A DNA stretch of 64,000 bases from Novosphingobium cyanobacteriorum (GTDB lineage: Bacteria; Pseudomonadota; Alphaproteobacteria; Sphingomonadales; Sphingomonadaceae). The first letter of the stretch is position 1; each line of letters starts with the position of its first letter. Both the position numbers and the translations under genes were made by a program. This document shows positions 24,752 to 34,099 of this stretch, in pieces. Under the pieces are notes generated by a model. That model was not told where the DNA came from, did not search any database, and was given only the letters and a program-made list of their open reading frames with translations. The stretch covers positions 91,964-155,963 of the forward strand of contig NZ_JAROCY010000012.1 of assembly GCF_029436685.1 (NCBI RefSeq), read 5' to 3'.

Positions 24752-25591
24752 GTGGCAAAGCCGCCCAAGGGCAAGAACGAGCCGCCACCGCCGATCATCG
24801 TCAAGAAGATCACGGTCGTCGCTGGCGGGCACCATGGCGGTGCATGGAAGGTCGCCTATGCGGACTTCGTGACCGCGATGATGGCATTTTTCCTGCTGAT
24901 GTGGCTGCTGGGCGCCACCACCGAAAAGCAGCGCAAGGGCATTGCCGACTACTTCACGCCCACCCTGGTCAAGACCAAGGAAGGCAGCGCCGGCGGCTAT
25001 GGCGTGCTCGGCGGATCGTCGCTGACCGATGTCGACAGCTATCCCCATGCCGCCGGGCAGACCGGCAGCAAGACGTTGACCGTGCCGCGTGATGCCACCG
25101 GCGGGCCGAAGGATGGCGGATCGAAGGTGAAACGCACCGCCACGCTGCAGGAACGGCTGAAGAAGACGCTGGAAAAGAGCGAAAAGCTGCGCCAGCTGGC
25201 CAAGCAGGTGAAGCTGACGATGACGCCCGACGGCATCCGGCTGGACCTGATGGACGACGCCAACTTCTCGATGTTCCGGCTGGGCACCACCATCCTGACG
25301 CCCGACGCGATGCAGCTGATGCAGGCCATCGGCGAGGCCATTGCGCCCGAACCTGGCGGTGTGACCGTGCGCGGCCACACCGATGCGCTGCCGTGGAAGG
25401 CGGATGCCGGCCTCAACAACTGGTCGCTTTCGGCAGGCCGCGCCGAAGCCACCCGCCAGGCGCTGATGCGCTTCGGGGTGACCGACAAGCGCTTCCGCCG
25501 GATCGAGGGCGTGGCCGATCAGGAACCGCTGATCTCGGAAAACCCGAGCGATCCCCGCAACCGCCGCATGAGCATCCTGCTGCTGGATTGA
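24752..25591 (+). CDS. motB: Flagellar motor stator protein MotB
   Basis: A 279-residue protein from GTG 24752, preceded by GGAAAGGAA. One membrane segment (AWKVAYADFVTAMMAFFLLM) contains the proton-binding Asp38. The C-terminal OmpA-like domain (~150-279) shows VTVRGHTDALPW and GVADQEPLISENPSDPRNRR, which bind peptidoglycan. It is canonical, unlike the MotB-like protein at 14277-14798. Confidence 0.96.
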   Translation: MAKPPKGKNEPPPPIIVKKITVVAGGHHGGAWKVAYADFVTAMMAFFLLMWLLGATTEKQRKGIADYFTPTLVKTKEGSAGGYGVLGGSSLTDVDSYPHAAGQTGSKTLTVPRDATGGPKDGGSKVKRTATLQERLKKTLEKSEKLRQLAKQVKLTMTPDGIRLDLMDDANFSMFRLGTTILTPDAMQLMQAIGEAIAPEPGGVTVRGHTDALPWKADAGLNNWSLSAGRAEATRQALMRFGVTDKRFRRIEGVADQEPLISENPSDPRNRRMSILLLD

Positions 25592-25728
25592 AGCAAAGCG
25601 TCACCAAGCTGCGGTTCTTCCAGCAAGCGATGCTTGGCTGGAGGGACTGTCGGCTTGACCGCCTTAACCAGACGGTTAACCTGATACCGGGATTGAGCGC
25701 TTGCGCCAAACACACCGGAGATCAGTGA

Positions 25729-26391
25729 ATGAACGTTGCCGAAGCCGTTGCCACCCGCCGATCGGTGCGGGCTTTCCTTGACCAGACCGTTCCGCTCGAG
25801 ACGATCGAACGCGTTCTCGACCGGGCGCGAATGGCTCCTTCGGGGTGCAACTTCCAGCCTTGGGAAGCGCACGTACTCACCGGCTCGGCCCTGAAGGACC
25901 TTCAGGCGAAGCTGCTCGCCAGCGCGCCTGACGATCCGCTGGAATACGATTTTTCCGCCCCCGGGCAGGTCGAGAAATACCAGAACCGCCTCCGTGCGGT
26001 GGGTGCGGCGATGTATGGCGCCATGGGCATCCTGCGCGACGATGCGGAGGCGCGCCACAAGTTCATGACCTCCAACCTCACCTCGTTTGGTGCACCCGTG
26101 CTGCTGCTGTGCCATTTCCCCAAGCTGATGAAGGAACCGCAGTGGTCGGACGTCGGCATGTGGCTGCAGACGATCATGCTCTTGCTGCGCGAAGAAGGGC
26201 TGGACTCCTGCCCGCAGGAATTCATGGGCATGTTCGGCCGCACAATCAAGGCGCACCTGGGCCTGGGCGATGATGTGCTGCTGTTCTGCGGGCTGGCCAT
26301 TGGCTGGCGCGATGAATCAAGCCCGGTCAACGCTTTCCCGCGCGAGCGCGTGGCGCTGGCCGATCACGTTCGTTTCGTGGGTTTCGACTGA
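25729..26391 (+). CDS. Nitroreductase family oxidoreductase
   Basis: A 220-residue FMN-dependent enzyme. MNVAEAVATRRSVRAFLDQT, then LDRARMAPSGCNFQPWEAHV, is the family's FMN-binding N-terminus, and the C-terminal LFCGLAIGWRDESSPVNAFP is the usual glycine/NxFxxxR end. It reduces nitro or quinone compounds with NAD(P)H; the substrate cannot be read. It is inserted between the two flagellar blocks with no visible flagellar link. In the 137 bases before it, TTAACC and GGTTAA face each other near 25673-25688. Confidence 0.9.
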   Translation: MNVAEAVATRRSVRAFLDQTVPLETIERVLDRARMAPSGCNFQPWEAHVLTGSALKDLQAKLLASAPDDPLEYDFSAPGQVEKYQNRLRAVGAAMYGAMGILRDDAEARHKFMTSNLTSFGAPVLLLCHFPKLMKEPQWSDVGMWLQTIMLLLREEGLDSCPQEFMGMFGRTIKAHLGLGDDVLLFCGLAIGWRDESSPVNAFPRERVALADHVRFVGFD

Positions 26392-26570
26392 GCTGATCGG
26401 GGCGCGCGGTTCCGGGGTAGCGCGAAACGCACAACAGGTCTAAGGGGCGCGCAAGAGGATAACCGAAGCGTGCCCCTTGGGATTCAATGGGACGCGCCGC
26501 CTCGCCCGATGCGCCTGCAGTGGCGCCCATGCATTTCACTGGTCCGCCAGCCTTTCGATCGCGATACACC

Positions 26571-28313
26571 ATGCCATTTACCCGTCTCCCCACACCCATT
26601 GCCGAAGCTCTTGCCGAAAAGGGTTATGCCGAACCGACCGCCGTGCAGGGTGCGGTTCTGCAGGATGAGGCGCGCGGCCGGGACCTGATCGTTTCGGCGC
26701 AGACAGGCTCCGGCAAGACGGTGGCCTTTGGCGTGGCCATGGCGGAAGAGCTTCTGACGCTTTCGCCCATGACCAAGCATGGCGATGGCCCGCTGGCGCT
26801 GATCATTGCGCCCACGCGCGAACTGGCGCTGCAGGTGGCCAAGGAGCTTGTCTGGCTGTTCGAGAAGGCCGGCCTGCGCATCGCCACTTGTGTTGGCGGG
26901 ATGGACCCCATCCGCGAACGCCGCCAGCTGTCGCAAGGCGTGGACATTGTGGTAGGCACCCCTGGTCGCCTGCGCGACCATCTGGAACGCGGTGCGCTCG
27001 ACCTGTCGCGCCTGGCCTTCGCCGTGCTCGACGAAGCGGATGAAATGCTCGACATGGGCTTCCGCGAGGATCTCGAGGAACTACTCGATGCCACGCCGGG
27101 CGGCCGGCGCACGCTGCTGTTTTCGGCCACGATGCCCAAGCCGATCCTCGCACTGGCCAAGCGCTATCAGCGCGATGCGCTGCAGATCTCGACGATCGAG
27201 GCCGGGCGTGGCCATGGCGACATCACCTATCATGCGGTAACCGTCGCTCCGGCCGATATCGAGCACGCGGTTGTCAACCTGCTGCGCTATCATGAATCGC
27301 ACACCGCAATGCTGTTCTGCGCCACGCGCGAAAACGTGCGCCGGCTGCACGGCGTGCTGGCGGAACGCGGCTTTGCAGCCGTGGCGCTTTCGGGCGAACA
27401 CAGCCAGAACGAGCGCAACCATGCCTTGCAGGCGCTGCGCGACGGGCGTGCCCGCGTCTGCGTGGCAACCGACGTCGCCGCGCGCGGCATCGACATCGCC
27501 ACGCTCGATCTGGTCATCCATGTGGAACTGCCGCGCGATGCGGAAACGCTGCAGCACCGGTCAGGCCGCACCGGCCGCGCCGGGCGCAAGGGCACGGCCG
27601 TGCTGGTCGTCCCCTACCCGCGCCGTCGCCGGGTCGAGATGATGCTGCGCAGCGCGAAGATCGCGGTGGAATGGCGCGAAGTGCCGGGCGCCGCGGCAAT
27701 CCGCGAGCAGGACCGGGCGCGCCTGGTGGAGCGCCTTTCGCAGCCCACCGAAGTGGCCGAGGACGAACAGGCCGTCGCCGATCACCTTCTCGAACTGCTC
27801 GGCCCGCAGGCCGTGGCCCTGGCGCTGGTGCGTGCAGAGCTGCAGGCCCTGCCCCAGCCCGAAGACCTGATCGACATTTCCGAACGCACCGCCGATCCGC
27901 GCAAGGCGCATCATCGCGAAGGGTTTGACGACACGCTGTGGTTCCGCATGGACGTGGGCCGCCGGCAGAACGCCGATCCGCGCTGGATCCTGCCGCTGCT
28001 GTGCCGTCGCGGCCATGTGACCAAGGGCGAGATCGGCGCGATCCGCATCCTGCCGAACGAAACCTGGTTCCAGGTGCCGCGCGCCATCGAGGCCAAGTTC
28101 AAGGCCGCGCTGAAGCGCACTGGGCGCGAAGGGGCCGAGGACGAAAGCGGCATCGCCATCGAACAGGCGCACGGAACGCCGCCGGAATTGCAGCGTGGCC
28201 CGCGCGGTGGAAGGCCCAACGGCTCCATGCAGCGTCGCGATTTCAGGGAAGGTCAGGGAGACCGGGGGCACCGCAAGGGACCACGCGGTCCCGGCAAGCC
28301 CCCCCGGGCCTGA
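26571..28313 (+). CDS. DEAD-box ATP-dependent RNA helicase
   Basis: A 580-residue helicase. The Q motif (FTRLPTPIAEALAEKGYAEP), Walker A AQTGSGKT, PTRELALQ, TPGRLRDH, DEAD (VLDEADEMLDMGF), SAT, and the second RecA domain with ARGIDIATLDLVIHVELP and HRSGRTGRAG are all visible. A C-terminal DbpA-like RNA-binding domain (DVGRRQNADPRWILPLLCRR) and a basic Arg/Gly tail follow. This layout is the DeaD/CsdA type that remodels RNA in ribosome assembly and cold response, consistent with the nearby cold-shock gene and infA. Start 26571 gives the usual N-terminus; an earlier in-frame ATG at 26487 is less likely. Confidence 0.92.
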   Translation: MPFTRLPTPIAEALAEKGYAEPTAVQGAVLQDEARGRDLIVSAQTGSGKTVAFGVAMAEELLTLSPMTKHGDGPLALIIAPTRELALQVAKELVWLFEKAGLRIATCVGGMDPIRERRQLSQGVDIVVGTPGRLRDHLERGALDLSRLAFAVLDEADEMLDMGFREDLEELLDATPGGRRTLLFSATMPKPILALAKRYQRDALQISTIEAGRGHGDITYHAVTVAPADIEHAVVNLLRYHESHTAMLFCATRENVRRLHGVLAERGFAAVALSGEHSQNERNHALQALRDGRARVCVATDVAARGIDIATLDLVIHVELPRDAETLQHRSGRTGRAGRKGTAVLVVPYPRRRRVEMMLRSAKIAVEWREVPGAAAIREQDRARLVERLSQPTEVAEDEQAVADHLLELLGPQAVALALVRAELQALPQPEDLIDISERTADPRKAHHREGFDDTLWFRMDVGRRQNADPRWILPLLCRRGHVTKGEIGAIRILPNETWFQVPRAIEAKFKAALKRTGREGAEDESGIAIEQAHGTPPELQRGPRGGRPNGSMQRRDFREGQGDRGHRKGPRGPGKPPRA

Positions 28314-28320
28314 ATCTGGA

Positions 28321-28518
28321 TCAGGCGACGATCATCGTCGCCTTGTCCGCCTCACGCTTTTCGCGGGCGGTGCGCGTCGCCACTTCGCGACGGGCGAGCA
28401 CTTCCCACGCGGCCTGCGAGCGCAGGTATTTGTCGCGAAGGTTGGGAAGATCTGTTTCGGAAGCCGAACGGGCGCTGAGCGCGGCCTGTTGGAGGTAGAA
28501 TTCCTCGGGTACGGCCAT
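28321..28518 (-). CDS. Small conserved-looking protein, 65 residues
   Basis: A 65-residue charged helical protein (LRDKYLRSQAAWEVLARREV, ATRTAREKREADKA). Its ATG at 28518 has a GGAG-type site upstream. It converges on the helicase gene, 7 bases away. No family is recognised. It follows the 52-residue gene and infA on the same strand, so it may be the end of the cspA-infA transcription unit. Confidence 0.6.
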   Translation of the reverse strand: MAVPEEFYLQQAALSARSASETDLPNLRDKYLRSQAAWEVLARREVATRTAREKREADKATMIVA

Positions 28519-28570
28519 TGTCGGTCTCCGTCTGGTGCCGGCACGGCCGTTGGGCCATGCCGGAATGGGG

Positions 28571-28729
28571 TCAGTCCACCATATCCATGACGATGGCCTG
28601 AAGTTCCTGGCGCGTCAGGCCCGGCGAAACCGGACGAAGCGCCGAAGACATCGCGCGCAAGCGCTCGCCGTTGGAACGATGGATAGGGTGATTGCGAGTT
28701 GAAACGTTCAAAGTACGAAAAAGTTGCAT
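28571..28729 (-). CDS. Small basic protein, 52 residues
   Basis: Starts at ATG 28729 with AGGATAAC just before it and ends at TGA 28571. It reads MQLFRTLNVSTRNHPIHRSN, then a helical C-terminus with LTRQELQAIVMDMVD. Good codon periodicity, a ribosome site and position between infA and another small gene argue for a real gene. I do not recognise the family. A GC hairpin (28740-28759) lies directly before its ribosome site. Confidence 0.5.
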   Translation of the reverse strand: MQLFRTLNVSTRNHPIHRSNGERLRAMSSALRPVSPGLTRQELQAIVMDMVD

Positions 28730-28739
28730 TGTTATCCTG

Positions 28740-28759
28740 GGGCGCGCCGCAGCGCGCCC
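28740..28759 (-). terminator. GC hairpin after infA
   Basis: GGGCGCGC at 28740-28747 pairs with GCGCGCCC at 28752-28759 around a CGCA loop. On the minus strand it follows infA and is followed by CAGGATAACAATG rather than T-residues, so it may be an attenuator or mRNA-stability element as much as a terminator. Confidence 0.4.
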
Positions 28760-28781
28760 GTTAGTCAGTGATTGCTGGGCG

Positions 28782-29042
28782 CTAGCGCCGCTTGCGGAAG
28801 TTGCCGCCGCCTCCGCCTCCCGCGATCTTCTCGCGGAAGACGATCCGACCCTTGGTGAGGTCGTACGGCGTCATCTCTACTTTGACCCGGTCACCCACGA
28901 TCGAGCGGATGCGGAATTTGCGCATCTTGCCCGCAGTGTAGGCGATGATCCGGTGATCGTTTTCGAGCATGACGCCGAACCGGCCATCGGGAAGGATTTC
29001 GTCGATCTGGCCATCCAGCGTCAGGAGATCCTCCTTGGCCAT
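28782..29042 (-). CDS. infA: Translation initiation factor IF-1
   Basis: An 86-residue OB-fold protein. [40 protein letters not shown] and [20 protein letters not shown] match IF-1, which occupies the ribosomal A site during initiation. A C-terminal extension ([14 protein letters not shown]) of about a dozen Gly- and Arg-rich residues exceeds the enteric 72-residue form. It starts 4 bases after the cold-shock gene and is probably co-transcribed. Confidence 0.96.
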   Translation of the reverse strand: MAKEDLLTLDGQIDEILPDGRFGVMLENDHRIIAYTAGKMRKFRIRSIVGDRVKVEMTPYDLTKGRIVFREKIAGGGGGGNFRKRR

Positions 29043-29046
29043 GGAA

Positions 29047-29253
29047 TCAGACCGTTTCCAGGTTCACGGCTGCGGTCTTGCCGCGGCGGTCGGTTTCCAG
29101 CTCGTACTTGACGCGCTGGTCCTTGTTCAGCGTGCCCATTCCGGACCGCTCGACCGCGCTGATGTGCACGAAGTTGTCGGGCGAACCGTCCTCGGGTGCG
29201 ATGAAGCCATAACCCTTGTCGGAATTGAAGAACTTTACGGTGCCGATCGGCAT
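29047..29253 (-). CDS. cspA: Cold-shock domain protein
   Basis: A 68-residue single OB-fold protein. [20 protein letters not shown] and NFVHISAVE hold the RNP1 and RNP2 nucleic-acid-binding motifs. It binds single-stranded RNA/DNA as an RNA chaperone. First gene of a unit with infA; a GAAAGGAAACAC leader supplies the ribosome site. The symbol is by family; several paralogues usually exist, so cspA identity is nominal. Confidence 0.92.
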   Translation of the reverse strand: MPIGTVKFFNSDKGYGFIAPEDGSPDNFVHISAVERSGMGTLNKDQRVKYELETDRRGKTAAVNLETV

Positions 29254-29416
29254 GGGTGTTTCCTTTCACGAAAACAGGTTTTCCGCCGGCAAGTGCGCCG
29301 GGCAGAGCTGGTAGCGTGAGAGGGGAAGTATCCGCCGCTTGAGGGGCGTCAAATTCCGTCGCAGGCGACGATAGCAAGCACCATGTGGGCGCAAACCTGC
29401 GAAAAGTCAAGAAGAA

Positions 29417-29448
29417 GGGCGCAGGAGGGCGGTTAACCTCCTGCGCCC
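29417..29448 (-). terminator. Terminator at the end of the fliC downstream region
   Basis: A perfect 12-bp stem (29417-29428 with 29437-29448) with an 8-base loop. On the minus strand it is followed by TTCTTCTTGACTTTT, a T-rich tail. It would end transcripts from fliC about 170-200 bases after its stop codon. Confidence 0.75.
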
Positions 29449-29484
29449 CGATTAACTCACTGGAGCATTTCAGATACGACCGAA

Positions 29485-29510
29485 GCCCGGCGATCCGTAG
29501 ATCGCCGGGC
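29485..29510 (-). terminator. Perfect 11-bp hairpin downstream of fliC
   Basis: GCCCGGCGATC at 29485-29495 pairs with GATCGCCGGGC at 29500-29510 around a 4-base loop. On the minus strand it is followed by TTCGGTCGTATC. It lies between the three CCUCCAC-loop hairpins and the stronger terminator at 29417-29448. Confidence 0.55.
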
Positions 29511-29514
29511 CGAC

Positions 29515-29591
29515 GCGCCCGGTGGAGGCGGGCACTCGCCTGGTGGAGACTCCCGGAGGAGACAGGCGACTTGCCTGGTGGAGGCAGGCAA
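29515..29591 (-). ncRNA. Three tandem hairpins with CCUCCAC loops in the fliC 3' region
   Basis: On the minus strand three 7-bp stem-loops follow one another: 29591-29571 (stem TTGCCTG), 29569-29536 (stem TCGCCTG) and 29535-29515 (stem GTGCCCG). Two loops are CCUCCAC; the middle loop contains CUCCAC plus a nested CUCC/GGAG hairpin. Stem changes are compensated on the opposite arm (T-A to C-G). The region starts 25 bases after the fliC stop and ends at terminators 29485-29510 and 29417-29448. It could be a 3'-UTR structure, a 3'-derived small RNA with anti-Shine-Dalgarno loops, or a DNA palindrome array; the opposite strand would expose GGA-bearing loops. Expression is not shown. Confidence 0.5.
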
Positions 29592-29616
29592 TGGTCATTC
29601 GGTCGTCACGCTATTC

Positions 29617-30444
29617 TTAGCGGAGCAGCGACAGCACGTTCTGCTGGCTCTGGTTCGCCTGGGCGATCATCGCGGTCGAGGCCTGCGACAGGATCTGGGC
29701 CTTCGCCATCTGCGTGGTTTCTGCAGAATAGTCGGTGTCCTGGATTCGCGAACGGGCGTCCGACAGGTTGGTGATGTTGTCGTTCAGGTTGTTGACCACC
29801 GATTCCAGACGGTTCTGGCCGGCACCGAGCGTTGCACGGGCGCTGGAGATCGAGTCGAGTTCGGTGTCGATCGCGGTCAGCTGGCCGTTGGCAGCCGTGG
29901 CGGTCGAAACGTCATAGGAACCGGCAGCACCGCCGCTGGCGGCCAGCGTGGTCAGGTCGGCCATGGCAAGGTCAACGGTATCGGTCGCGTTGGCGCCGGT
30001 CTGCACCGTCACGGTGGCGGTCGAACCGTCGAACAGGGCAACGCCGTTGAACTTGGTGTTGCTGACGACCTGGTCGATCTGAGCGGTCAGTTCGTCAACT
30101 TCCGTCTGCATGTAAGCGCGGTCGGTGGCGTCCTGGTAGGTGCCCGAAGCGGACTGGGTGGCCAGTTCGCGGATGCGCTGCATCATGTTGGTCACTTCGT
30201 TCAGCGCACCGTCCGCGGTCTGCGACAGCGAGATGCCGTCGTTGGCGTTGCGGACCGCCTGGCTCATGCCCTTGATCTGCGCCGTCATCGAGGTGGCGAT
30301 GGCGAGACCCGCGGCGTCGTCCTTGGCGCTGTTGATGCGCTTGCCGGTCGACAGGCGTTCCATCGCCGTCTGGGCCATCTTGCCGGCCGAGTTCGAAGCG
30401 TTGGCAGCGCGGATCGCGCTGATGTTGGTGTTGATAACCGCCAT
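29617..30444 (-). CDS. fliC: Flagellin
   Basis: A 275-residue filament protein, the only flagellin in the window. The conserved N-terminal D0/D1 helices ([58 protein letters not shown]) and C-terminal helices ([34 protein letters not shown]) are complete; the central variable domain is very short. GGAG lies just before ATG 30444. It is transcribed away from the sigma-54 activator and fliE operon. Export should use FliS (45826-46209). The downstream region has unusual tandem hairpins. Confidence 0.97.
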   Translation of the reverse strand: MAVINTNISAIRAANASNSAGKMAQTAMERLSTGKRINSAKDDAAGLAIATSMTAQIKGMSQAVRNANDGISLSQTADGALNEVTNMMQRIRELATQSASGTYQDATDRAYMQTEVDELTAQIDQVVSNTKFNGVALFDGSTATVTVQTGANATDTVDLAMADLTTLAASGGAAGSYDVSTATAANGQLTAIDTELDSISSARATLGAGQNRLESVVNNLNDNITNLSDARSRIQDTDYSAETTQMAKAQILSQASTAMIAQANQSQQNVLSLLR

Positions 30445-30520
30445 TGTGTTTCTCCAGTGAGTGGGTCGTTCCCAAGGTGGCCCCGGGGTCGAATTGGGAT
30501 CGACGCGGCTGCCACGGCAA

Positions 30521-30546
30521 AGACCGGCAGGATCTTGCCGGGTTTA
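30521..30546 (-). promoter_or_regulatory. Possible sigma-28 promoter for fliC
   Basis: On the minus strand TAAA (30546-30543) and GCCGGTCT (30528-30521) are separated by 14 bases, against the usual TAAA-N15-GCCGATAA. The start site would be ~70 bases before the fliC ATG. The match is imperfect and overlaps an activator box. Confidence 0.3.
30524..30540. promoter_or_regulatory. FlbD-like activator box between fliC and the activator gene
   Basis: CCGGCA-GGATC-TTGCCG, the same CCGGCR-N5-TTGCCG pattern as at 15598-15614. It overlaps the possible sigma-28 site of fliC, so it could repress as well as activate. Confidence 0.5.
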
Positions 30547-30555
30547 AGCCCCCCA

Positions 30556-30572
30556 CCGGCGGCGATTTGCCG
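30556..30572. promoter_or_regulatory. Second FlbD-like box between fliC and the activator gene
   Basis: CCGGCG-GCGAT-TTGCCG, 32 bases (about three helical turns) from the box at 30524-30540, in the same orientation. Two phased sites suggest cooperative binding; this is inference. Confidence 0.45.
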
Positions 30573-30681
30573 GATATAAGTTGATTCACTTAGTAACTCT
30601 GTCCCCCTTAAATTACCGGGGTGTTTGACGTTTTCGCGCGAAAAAGCCCCCAACGGGATGGTTAAGACGGGGCAAGATTTC

Positions 30682-31955
<1,274 letters not shown>

Positions 31956-31959
<4 letters not shown>

Positions 31960-32321
31960 GCGGCATCGGCGGCATCGGCGGCGGCGCTGCCGGGATCCAG
32001 CAGATCCTGGCCATGCGCCAGCAGATCATCGACCGTTCGCAGCTGCTGCAGCAGGTCAAGGACACCAAGGGCGCCGATGCGCCCGTCGCCACCACGCCTG
32101 CCGGCAACTTCACCGATGCGCTCAAGTCCGCGCTCGACAATGTGAACCAGACCCAGATGAAGGCCGAAAGCCTGACCGAGGGTTACGAAAAGGGCGAAGT
32201 GACCGACATCGCCAAGGTCATGCTCGCCCGCCAGGAATCCGGCGTCGCCTTCGAAGCGACGCTGCAGGTCCGCAACAAGCTGCTGTCCGCATATCAGGAC
32301 ATCATGCGCATGGGGGTTTGA
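31956..32321 (+). CDS. fliE: MS ring-rod junction protein FliE
   Basis: A 121-residue helical protein. GNFTDALKSALDNVNQTQMK, then GEVTDIAKVMLARQESGVAF and EATLQVRNKLLSAYQDIMRM, is the FliE signature. It is the first exported subunit and links FliF to the rod. ATG overlaps the activator stop by 4 bases, so fliE and the following genes share that transcript. Confidence 0.96.
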
Positions 32322-32326
32322 CGTAA

Positions 32327-34099
32327 ATGGCCGACCTGGTCCCAGCCGGCGACGTGCCTGCACAAGGTTCGCTGTTCGCACCGCTGACCGACCCGATGGG
32401 CGGCAGCGTGCTGACGCGCACCGGCCGTTTCCTCTCCCAGCCCCCGGTGCGCAAGTCGCTGCCGTGGTTCGGCGGCGTTGCTGCGGCGGGCCTCACCGGC
32501 CTGCTGTGGCTGACGATGGCCCCTGCCCCGCAGCGCGTGCTCTATTCCCAGCTGTCCGACAGCGAGCGTGCCGAAGTGGCCGCCTCGCTCGACAAGGCGG
32601 CGATCAAGTATACCATCGACAACGCCACCGGTGCGATCACCGTGGGCGAGGACGATCTCTACAAGGCGCGCATGGTTGCCGCCTCCGACGGCGCGCTCGC
32701 CACGCCAGAAACCGGCGAGCAGATGATTGACAAGCTGCCGATGGGCGCCAGCCGCACGGTGGAGGGCGAACGCCTCCAGGCCGCGCGCGAGCGAGAGCTG
32801 GAACTCACCGTCATGCAGATCGACGGGGTGGAGGCGGTGCGCGTCCACCTTGCCCAGCCGGAAAAGTCGGTCTTCGTGCGTGACAGTTCGCCGCCGACTG
32901 CCTCGGTCATGGTCAAGCTCGCCCGCGGGCGACAGCTGTCCGACAGCCAGGTATCGGCCATCGTCAACCTCGTCGCCGGATCGGTTCCGGGGCTCTCGGT
33001 CGATGCGGTGAAGGTGATCGACCAGCACGGCCGCCTGCTCTCCGCCGGCCAGAATGGCGACAACGACCGCTTCGACCTGCAGGGTCGCATGGAAGAGAAA
33101 CTGCGCCAGCAGGTCTCCACCTTGCTCACCCCCATGCTCGGCGAAGGCAATTTCTCCAGCGAGATCCAGATCGATCTCGACATGGACCAGCTGACCAGCG
33201 CGCGCGAATCCTATGACAAGCAGGGCGTGGTGCGCAGCGAGACGCAATCGGCTTCGCAGACCGCCGGCGGTGCCGGTGCGGTCGGCGTGCCGGGCGTGCT
33301 GTCCAACACCCCGCCCCCGCAGACACAGGTGCAGCAGGGCGCACCCGGCGCGCAGCCGGCACCCGCGCCCGGTGCCCCGGGCGCTCCCGGTGCAGTGCCA
33401 ACCCCCACCAACACCGACAGCTCCTCCACCCGCACCTATGAACTGGGTCGTGAAGTGGCCGTCACCAACGCCGCACCCGGCAAGATCAAGCGCCTGTCCG
33501 TCGCCGTGGCGCTCAGCGCCGAAGCTATGGCCAAGGCCAAGCCGCAGGAGATCGAACAGATCAAGCAGCTGGTCGGCGCCGCCGTGGGCGCAGACCCGGC
33601 GCGCGGCGATCAGGTGGTGGTCACCGTTCGCAGCTTCCAGCCTTCCAGCGTGGACCAGCCCAAGTTCTGGGAAACGCCGTGGTTCGCCACACTTGTGCGC
33701 AATGGCGTGGCACTGCTTGCCGTGCTGCTCACCTTGCTGCTCGGTGTGCGCCCCCTGATCCGCGCGCTGAAGGGTGACAAGGCCGAGGGCGCAGCGGCCG
33801 CGAAGAAAAAGAAGAAGGGCAAGAAGGGCGCGGCCGACGACGAGGACGAAGCCGAAGGCGCCGAAGGCGAGGACGGCGCGATCGAATCGATCGAAAGCGC
33901 GCCGGCCAATCGCCTGCCCCCGCCACGGGATCGCGAGGAGCTGCGCATCGCGCAGGACCCTGAAACCGGGGTGATCGACGCCCAGCAGCTTGGCCGCCAG
34001 GTCGAACTGGCCCAGCGCCTCGTCGCCGAAAAACCCGATAACGCCGTCGCTGCCCTGCGACAGATGCTCAGCACGCCCGAAGCGGAACCCACTGCATGA
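32327..34099 (+). CDS. fliF: MS-ring protein FliF
   Basis: A 590-residue protein with two membrane segments (~47-66 and ~450-470). The periplasmic ring-building motifs are clear: VLYSQLSDSERAEVAASLDK, MVAASDGALATPETGEQMID, and ERELELTVMQIDGVEAVRVH with LAQPEKSVFVRDS. A Pro/Gly-rich insertion lies near 325-365, and a Lys-rich stretch (KKKKKGKKG) precedes the cytoplasmic FliG-binding tail (VELAQRLVAEKPDNAVAALR). It forms the platform for motor and export gate. Confidence 0.96.
   Translation: MADLVPAGDVPAQGSLFAPLTDPMGGSVLTRTGRFLSQPPVRKSLPWFGGVAAAGLTGLLWLTMAPAPQRVLYSQLSDSERAEVAASLDKAAIKYTIDNATGAITVGEDDLYKARMVAASDGALATPETGEQMIDKLPMGASRTVEGERLQAARERELELTVMQIDGVEAVRVHLAQPEKSVFVRDSSPPTASVMVKLARGRQLSDSQVSAIVNLVAGSVPGLSVDAVKVIDQHGRLLSAGQNGDNDRFDLQGRMEEKLRQQVSTLLTPMLGEGNFSSEIQIDLDMDQLTSARESYDKQGVVRSETQSASQTAGGAGAVGVPGVLSNTPPPQTQVQQGAPGAQPAPAPGAPGAPGAVPTPTNTDSSSTRTYELGREVAVTNAAPGKIKRLSVAVALSAEAMAKAKPQEIEQIKQLVGAAVGADPARGDQVVVTVRSFQPSSVDQPKFWETPWFATLVRNGVALLAVLLTLLLGVRPLIRALKGDKAEGAAAAKKKKKGKKGAADDEDEAEGAEGEDGAIESIESAPANRLPPPRDREELRIAQDPETGVIDAQQLGRQVELAQRLVAEKPDNAVAALRQMLSTPEAEPTA

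Noticed and set aside
25673..25689. TTAACC-N4-GGTTAA resembling a CtrA site upstream of the nitroreductase gene
   Set aside because: The TTAA halves are 8 bases apart instead of 7 and the second half is part of a palindrome; not enough to call.
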